NCBI GenBank assembly: GCA_046727855.1
Contig: JBKPDL010000200.1
Location: 1 to 10,195 of the forward strand
Origin: DASPWV01 sp046727855
Lineage (GTDB): Bacteria > Acidobacteriota > Vicinamibacteria > Vicinamibacterales > UBA2999
Direction of reading: 5' to 3'
Length of the DNA stretch: 10,195 nucleotides
Below the pieces are notes generated by a model. It ran no database searches, was not told the DNA's origin, and saw only the letters and a list, made by a program, of their open reading frames with translations. The number at the start of each line of letters is the position of its first letter. Position 1 is the first letter of the stretch. The position numbers were made by a program, and so were the translations under genes. This document shows, piece by piece, positions 6,070 to 10,195 of this stretch.

Positions 6070-7436
6070 CATTACGAAACTTGTCGTTCGTGTTCGCGCT
6101 CGCGGCGGCGGCCGTCGCGTCGATTGTGGCGCAGCAGCCTCCCGCTCAGCAGCCGCCGGCCTCCCCGCAGCAGCCGTCGAGCATTGAACTGCGTCTATCG
6201 AACGAAGGCGGGACGCCGCCCCGCTTGGCGGTGCCGGATTTTCTGGCGCTGTCCAACGACAAAGAAACACAAGACGCTGCGCGGCTCATCGCCGAGGTGC
6301 TCTGGAACGACCTCGATTTCGAGCGCGAGTTTTACATGATTCCGCGCGACACGTATCGCTCCATTCCGCGGCCTGCGAGCATCGGCGCCCCGCCGTTCGA
6401 TCATTGGCGGGAGCTCGGTGCCGATGGCCTGCTCGTCGGTTCGGTGCAGAAGAGCGGCAATGACTTCCGGATTGAGATGCGCCTGTACAGTGTGCGCGCG
6501 CGCCAGCAGCTTTACGCGCGCGAGTACAGCGGCTCGGCAGCAAACCCGCGTCTCTACGCGCACACGATCGCCGACGAAGTGCACGAATCACAACGGCAGT
6601 TGCGCGGCGTGGCGCGTACGAAGCTGACATTCTCGTCGGACCGCAATCGCGACCGCGTCACCGGCACGGTCGAGAATCGCGATGTCAAAGAGGTCTACAT
6701 CGCGGATTACGACGGCGCGAACCAGCGGCGGATCACGATCAATCGCCAGTTGAACATCACACCGGTGTGGTCGCCCGACGGCCGCGCCATTGCCTACACG
6801 TCATACCGCAGCGGCTTTCCTGACATCTATATCTCGATGATTTATCAGGGCACGATGAGCACGCCGACCAAGGGCGTGGGGCAGAATTTTCTGCCGGCGT
6901 TCTCGCCTGACGGCACGCGCCTCGCGTTTACGTCGAACCGGGACGGCAACTCCGAGATTTACGTGATGAATCGTGACGGCAGCAATATGCGCCGGTTGAC
7001 GAATCATCCTGGCATCGACGTGACGCCAACCTGGTCGCCTACCGGCACACAGGTTGCGTTTACGTCGGACCGCTCCGGCTCGCCTGCCATCTACGTCGTC
7101 GACACCGACGGCCTCGGCCTGCGGCGCATCAGTTCGGATAGCTACGCCGATCGTCCGACGTGGTCGCCGGCGCCGTACAACGAGATCGCGTACACGGCGC
7201 GCACGGGTCCGGGCTTCGATCTCAAGGTATTGAACATCGCCAGCGGCGAGATCCGCCAGATCACGTTTGGCGAAGGAAGCAACGAGAGCCCCGCGTGGGC
7301 GCCGAACGGACGGCACATGGCGTTTACGTCCACCCGCGGGGGGCGCACGCAGGTGTTTACTGTCGATCGCGACGGCAAGAACGTGCGTCAGATCACGCGT
7401 GAGGGCAACAATTTCACGCCCAACTGGTCGCAATAA
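6066..7436 (+). CDS. tolB: TolB, periplasmic beta-propeller protein of the Tol-Pal system
   Basis: TolB is the periplasmic partner of Pal and TolA. The 456-residue product has a signal peptide (M-T-L-R-N, then a hydrophobic stretch to about A22, with likely cleavage after I-V-A). A Gln/Pro-rich stretch follows at about 23-40, and an N-terminal alpha/beta domain with L-G-A-D-G-L-L-V-G-S-V at about 117-127. A C-terminal propeller has at least five PD40/WD40-like blades. Each repeats x-P-x-W-S-P-D/T-G-x-x-(I/V/L)-A-(Y/F)-T-S-x-R-x-G and ends in I-Y-V-x-(N/D)-x-D-G. Length is close to the usual 430-ish. The start codon overlaps the tolA-like stop by 4 nt (ATGA), with no good Shine-Dalgarno, consistent with coupled translation. 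It is followed by a 173-nt spacer before pal. Confidence 0.95.
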   Translation: MTLRNLSFVFALAAAAVASIVAQQPPAQQPPASPQQPSSIELRLSNEGGTPPRLAVPDFLALSNDKETQDAARLIAEVLWNDLDFEREFYMIPRDTYRSIPRPASIGAPPFDHWRELGADGLLVGSVQKSGNDFRIEMRLYSVRARQQLYAREYSGSAANPRLYAHTIADEVHESQRQLRGVARTKLTFSSDRNRDRVTGTVENRDVKEVYIADYDGANQRRITINRQLNITPVWSPDGRAIAYTSYRSGFPDIYISMIYQGTMSTPTKGVGQNFLPAFSPDGTRLAFTSNRDGNSEIYVMNRDGSNMRRLTNHPGIDVTPTWSPTGTQVAFTSDRSGSPAIYVVDTDGLGLRRISSDSYADRPTWSPAPYNEIAYTARTGPGFDLKVLNIASGEIRQITFGEGSNESPAWAPNGRHMAFTSTRGGRTQVFTVDRDGKNVRQITREGNNFTPNWSQ

Positions 7437-7452
7437 TGCCGGGCCGGCCGTA

Positions 7453-7476
7453 GCTCGCGTGCGATCATTCGCGAGC
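7453..7476. repeat. Hairpin after tolB (7-bp perfect stem)
   Basis: GCTCGCG at 7453-7459 pairs perfectly with CGCGAGC at 7470-7476 around a 10-nt loop. It starts 17 nt after the tolB stop. There is no following T-tract, so it is not a standard intrinsic terminator. It may act as an mRNA processing or stability stem between tolB and pal. Confidence 0.6.
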
Positions 7477-7527
7477 GGAGGCGGATGCGATGGGTGCGGA
7501 AGGTGCGGTGCGTTCGCGACAATCCTG

Positions 7528-7590
7528 CCCGCAGGGTCCCACCGGCGAAGCCGGTCACACCCGCAGGGTCCTACCGCGAAAGCGGTCTCA
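7528..7590 (+). repeat. Two tandem 31-32 nt units, each with a hairpin, upstream of pal
   Basis: Two adjacent units start with the same 11 bases, CCCGCAGGGTC (7528-7538 and 7560-7570). Each continues with a small palindrome. Unit 1 has ACCGGC-GAA-GCCGGT (7541-7555). Unit 2 has ACCGC-GAAA-GCGGT (7573-7586), which would form a GNRA tetraloop hairpin. Unit 2 ends about 20 nt before the pal start. The stems differ in sequence but both remain fully paired. There is no T-tract. The gene-proximal position suggests a mobile REP-like or RNA-level element, but its function is unknown. Confidence 0.75.
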
Positions 7591-7609
7591 GCTTGCCGAG
7601 AGGACGTCA

Positions 7610-8185
7610 ATGATGCGAAGGAGTTTGGTTCTGATCGTGGCAGCGCTGATTACGGCGATGACGGCTGCCGCGTGCGCGAAGAAACCCGCCCCGGTGGCGC
7701 GCCCGATGCCACCCCCGAGCACGACCGCCAGCACTGGAGGCAACACGGCTGCGCCGCTGCCGCCGGAACCGGTGGCCGAGCCTCTGCCGGTCCCGCCGAT
7801 TCCGGAAGACACGGTTGCCGGGCGGTCGCTCGACGAGCTCAATCGCGACTCTCCGCTCAAAGCGGTGTTCTATGAGCTCGACAGCGCGGAGCTTTCTCCC
7901 GACGCGCAACGTACGTTGCAGGAGAACGCCGGCGTTCTGAAGCAGTACGCCAGCTGGCAGATCACGATCGAAGGACACTGCGACGAACGCGGGACGGCCG
8001 AATACAATCTCGGACTCGGTGAACGCCGAGCGCTCACCGCACGCGACTACCTGATGTCGCTTGGGGTTCCCGTCGCGCGTCTCAAGACGGTCAGCTACGG
8101 CAAGGAGTTTCCCTTCGATCCTTCCCACAACGAAGCGGCCTGGGCCAAAAATCGCCGCGCGCACTTTGTGATTACGGCGAAATAG
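7610..8185 (+). CDS. pal: Pal, peptidoglycan-associated outer-membrane lipoprotein
   Basis: Pal anchors the outer membrane to peptidoglycan and is the endpoint of the Tol-Pal system. The 191-residue product has a lipoprotein signal peptide (M-M-R-R-S-L-V-L-I-V, then hydrophobic) with lipidated C22 in T-A-A-A-C-A; the lipobox has Ala rather than Leu at -3. A Pro/Ala-rich linker runs to about 68. The OmpA-like domain (about 84-188) has V-F-Y-E-L-D-S-A-E-L, E-G-H-C-D-E-R-G-T at 121-129, N-L-G-L-G-E-R-R-A at 133-141 and N-R-R-A-H-F-V-I at 181-188, the residues expected around the diaminopimelate-binding pocket. The frame is open from 7490 but that part crosses the hairpin repeats. GAGAGGA at 7598-7604 supports 7610, or the adjacent ATG at 7613. 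Confidence 0.95.
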   Translation: MMRRSLVLIVAALITAMTAAACAKKPAPVARPMPPPSTTASTGGNTAAPLPPEPVAEPLPVPPIPEDTVAGRSLDELNRDSPLKAVFYELDSAELSPDAQRTLQENAGVLKQYASWQITIEGHCDERGTAEYNLGLGERRALTARDYLMSLGVPVARLKTVSYGKEFPFDPSHNEAAWAKNRRAHFVITAK

Positions 8186-8196
8186 ACACGAGGAAC

Positions 8197-8213
8197 GGCG
8201 CGCGGAGCGCGCC
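8197..8213. repeat. GC hairpin just after pal
   Basis: GGCGCGC (8197-8203) and GCGCGCC (8207-8213) form a perfect 7-bp all-GC stem around a GGA loop, 11 nt after the pal stop. The following bases are AACCCAACAAC, not a T-tract. It could pause or stabilise the transcript but is not a canonical Rho-independent terminator. Confidence 0.6.
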
Positions 8214-8224
8214 AACCCAACAAC

Positions 8225-8287
8225 AAGAACCAGCCAAGGGCCGCGGAGTTAGCCGGATATCAAGGGCAGGGCCCTTGGCTAGTTCTT
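8225..8287. repeat. 18-bp near-perfect inverted repeat between pal and cpoB
   Basis: The arms are 8225-8242 (AAGAACCAGCCAAGGGCC) and 8270-8287 (GGCCCTTGGCTAGTTCTT). Seventeen of 18 positions pair, with one C-A mismatch, around a 27-nt loop. The structure fills most of the pal-cpoB gap and ends 16 nt before the GGAGGG ribosome binding site of cpoB. As RNA it would be a strong stem. Whether it attenuates cpoB expression, marks a processing site or is a mobile-element relic cannot be told from sequence. Confidence 0.85.
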
Positions 8288-8319
8288 CGCTCGCTGCGCC
8301 TCGGAGGGATAATGCTGTG

Positions 8320-9171
8320 ATGAGAGTTTTTTGGGCGGTCGCTGTACTTTTGGCATTCCCGGCGTCTGGCGTCGCGCAAAGCCGGCGCGAGATGCAGATG
8401 ATGGCCGACATCCGCATGCTGCAGGAGCAGACGCAGCAACTGCAGCAGCAGATGCAGACCGCCATCACGACCCTGACCGATGCGCTCAAGAGCATCAACA
8501 GCCGCATCGACGATCAGAACAACGCCACGCGCAAGGCGTTTGCCGATCAAAAGCTGCTCGTCGACGAGCTCGCCGGCAATCTGCGCGTCATCAAGGAACG
8601 CGTGGACGACACCAACGTCCGCATCGGATCGCTGTCACAGGAGCTCGAAGCGATGCGGCTCTCGATTCCGCAGTCCGCTCCGGCGCCAACGCCGGGGCTC
8701 GATCCGTCGCAGCCCTCGGCGGCTACGCCGGGTCAGCCCGTGCCCGCGCCCGCGCAGCCGGCACCGGTCGGTCCCGGCATGTCGCCGCAGCGGATGTTCG
8801 AGAGTTCCTGGTCCGACTACACCGCCGGCCAGTGGGCGACCTGCGTGCAGGGATTCGATATGTATCTGCGCACGTTTCCGCGCAACGAAATGGCCGCCGA
8901 CGCGCAGTTTTATATCGGCGAATGCCAGTTTCAGGATGGCAAGTTCACGGAAGCCGTCGACGCGTACAATCGCACGGTCACGACGTATCCGCGCAGCGCC
9001 AAAGTTCCGGATGCGATGTACAAACGCGGGTTGGCGCTCGAGCGTCTGGGTCAGGGCGATCGCGCGCGCGAGTCCTACGAGCAGGTGATGAAGAACCATC
9101 CCGACAGCGACGCCGCGCGACTGGCGAAGCAGAATCTCGACCGCCTGAACCGAGGGCGGCCGAAAGGATAA
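8320..9171 (+). CDS. cpoB: CpoB (YbgF), Tol-Pal-associated periplasmic TPR protein
   Basis: CpoB/YbgF is a periplasmic protein that in E. coli coordinates Tol-Pal outer-membrane constriction with septal wall synthesis through PBP1B. From the ATG at 8320 the product is 283 residues. It has a signal peptide (1-19, with S-G-V-A before Q20) and an extended coiled coil at about 21-115, starting Q-M-M-A-D-I-R-M-L-Q-E-Q and rich in Gln and heptads. A Pro/Ala linker (about 116-152) leads to C-terminal TPR repeats (about 153-275) with W-S-D-Y-T-A-G-Q-W, F-x-x-Y-L-R-T-F-P and A-Q-F-Y-I-G-E-C-Q-F. These match the family's trimerisation plus TPR design. GGAGGG at 8303-8308 supports this start; the adjacent GTG at 8317 is equally well spaced. 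Position after pal is canonical for the tol-pal locus. Confidence 0.93.
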   Translation: MRVFWAVAVLLAFPASGVAQSRREMQMMADIRMLQEQTQQLQQQMQTAITTLTDALKSINSRIDDQNNATRKAFADQKLLVDELAGNLRVIKERVDDTNVRIGSLSQELEAMRLSIPQSAPAPTPGLDPSQPSAATPGQPVPAPAQPAPVGPGMSPQRMFESSWSDYTAGQWATCVQGFDMYLRTFPRNEMAADAQFYIGECQFQDGKFTEAVDAYNRTVTTYPRSAKVPDAMYKRGLALERLGQGDRARESYEQVMKNHPDSDAARLAKQNLDRLNRGRPKG

Positions 9172-9175
9172 CGCA

Positions 9176-9195
9176 GGTTCCTCACGTGAGGAACC
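9176..9195. promoter_or_regulatory. Perfect 20-bp palindrome between cpoB and ssb
   Basis: GGTTCCTCACGTGAGGAACC equals its own reverse complement, starting 4 nt after the cpoB stop. A further GGAACC lies at 9202-9207. As RNA it would form an 8-bp stem with an ACGT loop, but no T-tract follows. As DNA it would suit a dimeric regulator controlling ssb. I do not recognise it as a known operator; in particular the spacing does not match the LexA boxes I know. Confidence 0.6.
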
Positions 9196-9256
9196 GCGTA
9201 AGGAACCAACGTGCGAAGCGAAGAAGTTCAGAGGTCAAGAAAGAGAGCGTCGAGCC

Positions 9257-9682
9257 ATGGGTAGTGTGAACAAGGTCATTCTGGTCGGAAATCTCGGACG
9301 GGACGCGGAGGTGCGCTACACACCGGGCGGTGCGCCGGTGGCGAGCTTCAGCATTGCGACAACGGAAAACTGGACGTCAAAGGACGGCGAAAAGCACGAG
9401 CAGACCGAATGGCATCGCATCGTGCTGTGGGGCAAGAGCGCGGAGTCGCTGCAGCCCTATCTCACCAAAGGGAAGCAGATTTACGTGGAGGGCCGTCTGC
9501 AGACGCGCCAGTGGGAAAAGGACGGACAGAAACATTACACGACCGAAGTCAAAGCCGACCGCCTCGTGCTCCTCGGCGGCGGCGGTCGCGGTGGCGAACG
9601 AATGGAACGGTCGGAGACGGCTTACGCCGATCCGCTCGGAAAGGAAGCCGCGCCGATAACGGACGACGACATTCCCTTCTGA
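9257..9682 (+). CDS. ssb: Single-stranded DNA-binding protein
   Basis: SSB coats single-stranded DNA in replication, recombination and repair, and recruits partners through its C-terminal tip. The 141-residue product has the OB fold at about 1-105. It starts V-N-K-V-I-L-V-G-N-L-G-R-D-A-E and contains P-V-A-S-F-S-I-A-T and E-W-H-R-I-V-L-W-G-K-S-A-E. K-G-K-Q-I-Y-V-E-G-R-L follows. A short Gly/Arg linker (about 112-117) precedes the acidic tail, which ends in the diagnostic D-D-D-I-P-F (136-141). Length is normal. The ATG at 9257 has only a purine-rich AAGAGAG upstream. It is separated from cpoB by 85 nt with a palindrome, so it may have its own promoter, although I cannot point to a clear one. 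It is convergent with the cupin gene. Confidence 0.96.
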   Translation: MGSVNKVILVGNLGRDAEVRYTPGGAPVASFSIATTENWTSKDGEKHEQTEWHRIVLWGKSAESLQPYLTKGKQIYVEGRLQTRQWEKDGQKHYTTEVKADRLVLLGGGGRGGERMERSETAYADPLGKEAAPITDDDIPF

Positions 9683-9697
9683 ATGTGGAGAGTTAGA

Positions 9698-9793
9698 GAT
9701 CTGGAGATTTGGAGTTGATTTGGTGAATTGGTGAATTACCAGGCTTGGAGATCTCCAGATTTGGAGATCTCCAGATTTCCAAATCTCCAGATC
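9698..9793. terminator. Inverted repeat in the ssb-cupin convergent gap, possible bidirectional terminator
   Basis: GATCTGGAGATTTGGA (9698-9713) is the exact reverse complement of 9778-9793, a 16-bp perfect pair with 64 nt between the arms. It lies between two convergent genes, where a shared terminator is expected. However, the loop is long and T-tracts are short (at most TTT), so termination is only a possibility. Smaller palindromes (GGAGATCTCC) lie inside the loop. Confidence 0.4.
9745..9776. repeat. Tandem 16-bp repeat TTGGAGATCTCCAGAT, two perfect copies
   Basis: Two identical adjacent units occupy 9745-9760 and 9761-9776, each containing the palindrome GGAGATCTCC. Relatives of the same word (GGAGATTT, CCAAATCTCC) fill the rest of 9700-9804, and a GGTGAATT pair lies at 9722-9737. 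The region is AT-richer than the genes and carries no coding signal. Confidence 0.85.
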
Positions 9794-9808
9794 GCCAAAT
9801 CTCCGAAT

Positions 9809-10147
9809 TCACTGTCTCCCATACCGATCCTCCAGACGGACGACGTCATCCACTTCAGGCGTGGACACTTCGAAAATATCCGTGTCCTCGATCGCCGTCA
9901 TGCGGTGCACCGTTGGCGGTACCACGTGAAATGCGTCGCCCGGTCCCATCTCGCGCGATTTGCGTTCGCCGGCTTCCTCGAACTCGAACAGGATGCGGCC
10001 GTGATGGATGTAAATCGTTTCGTCCTTCTTGTTGTGGTACTGCAGGCTCAGGGCGTGCCCTTTGTTCACGTGAATGAGCTTGCCGACGTAGCGATCGGTG
10101 CGGGCCCACCAGAGTTCGTAGCCCCAGGGTTTTTCGACGCGATGCAA
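9809..10147 (-). CDS. Cupin-domain protein, mannose-6-phosphate isomerase type II C-terminal-like
   Basis: From a TTG start at 10147 this is a 112-residue single-cupin protein. It resembles the C-terminal isomerase domain of bifunctional AlgA/ManC-type enzymes: V-E-K-P-W-G-Y-E (4-11), S-L-Q-Y-H (34-38) with D-E-T-I (42-45), G-P-G-D-A-F-H-V-V-P-P (68-78), T-V-H-R-M (79-83) and F-E-V-S-T-P-E-V-D-D-V-V-R-L-E-D-R-Y-G (92-110). Q36, H38, E43 and H81 are the likely metal ligands. It may handle a phosphorylated sugar, but many stand-alone members are uncharacterised. AAGGAG (10159-10154) lies 6 nt before the TTG, so the gene may be complete. The frame continues to the adapter junction at 10162, so a slightly longer, truncated start cannot be excluded. 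Residues reading Y-K-R-Q upstream are adapter-encoded and false. Confidence 0.82.
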   Translation of the reverse strand: MHRVEKPWGYELWWARTDRYVGKLIHVNKGHALSLQYHNKKDETIYIHHGRILFEFEEAGERKSREMGPGDAFHVVPPTVHRMTAIEDTDIFEVSTPEVDDVVRLEDRYGRQ

Positions 10148-10162
10148 TCGGATCTCCTTCTG

Positions 10163-10195
10163 CTGTCTCTTATACACATCTGACGCTGCCGACGA
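10163..10195. other. Illumina Nextera adapter sequence (contamination, not genomic)
   Basis: The last 33 bases begin with CTGTCTCTTATACACATCT, the 19-bp Tn5 mosaic end used in Nextera libraries, and continue with GACGCTGCCGACGA, the Nextera read-1 side adapter. The whole adapter is present without a mismatch to the sequence I know, directly at the end of the contig. It is a library artefact that should be trimmed. It also creates a false start codon for the minus-strand cupin frame. Confidence 0.97.

Noticed and set aside
7528..7590. CRISPR array
   Set aside because: There are only two units, they are contiguous without spacers and contain their own palindromes; no cas genes are nearby.
10163..10181. 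Tn5/IS50 transposon end at the contig edge
   Set aside because: The 19-bp mosaic end is directly followed by Nextera adapter sequence and then the contig stops, so it is library-derived, not a resident transposon.

Overview
The window looks like one contig end-to-end from a high-GC, diderm bacterium, almost certainly recovered from metagenome or other short-read data, because it ends in a complete Illumina Nextera adapter. My best guess at the lineage is Acidobacteriota, perhaps the Vicinamibacteria. That rests on remembered family features (a TolA-like protein with an FCCPEYL motif, MiaB with GQIVNHY, miaB next to a bifunctional nuclease gene), not on a search. All ten genes are ordinary chromosomal housekeeping genes. 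I see no phage, plasmid, insertion sequence, CRISPR array, toxin-antitoxin or defence system, and no RNA gene.

Layout: On the minus strand, positions 159-3839 hold recN (double-strand-break repair), miaB (tRNA methylthiotransferase) and a BFN/DUF151 bifunctional nuclease family gene, in that transcription order. The last two overlap by 7 nt. On the plus strand, 4067-9171 holds a complete Tol-Pal envelope gene set in canonical order: tolQ, tolR, a TolA/TonB-like gene, tolB, pal and cpoB (ybgF). The first four are tightly packed (3 nt gap, 1 nt overlap, 4 nt overlap). The last two are each preceded by a 130-170 nt spacer rich in inverted repeats. ssb (9257-9682) follows. A convergent minus-strand cupin gene (9809-10147) closes the contig and runs up to the adapter.

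How the genes work together: TolQ and TolR form the inner-membrane proton channel and stator. The TolA-like protein carries force across the periplasm to TolB and Pal, which ties the outer membrane to peptidoglycan during division. CpoB is the periplasmic coordinator of that system with wall synthesis. A good TTGACA / extended -10 promoter lies in the divergent recN-tolQ interval and probably starts the operon. It implies that tolQ begins at a TTG codon with a GGAGGA ribosome binding site rather than at the upstream ATG.

The most interesting material is outside the genes. Three intergenic regions carry different short-period, AT-rich tandem repeats (AGTTCAA, GATTGNN, TTGGAGATCTCCAGAT). The two spacers in the second half of the tol operon and the spacer before ssb carry hairpins, including a duplicated element whose stem pairs co-vary, a 17/18 inverted repeat and a perfect 20-bp palindrome. 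Both contig ends need caution: the right end is adapter, and the left end folds back on itself (61-bp perfect inverted repeat that includes the end of a coding sequence). I found no convincing new biological system.
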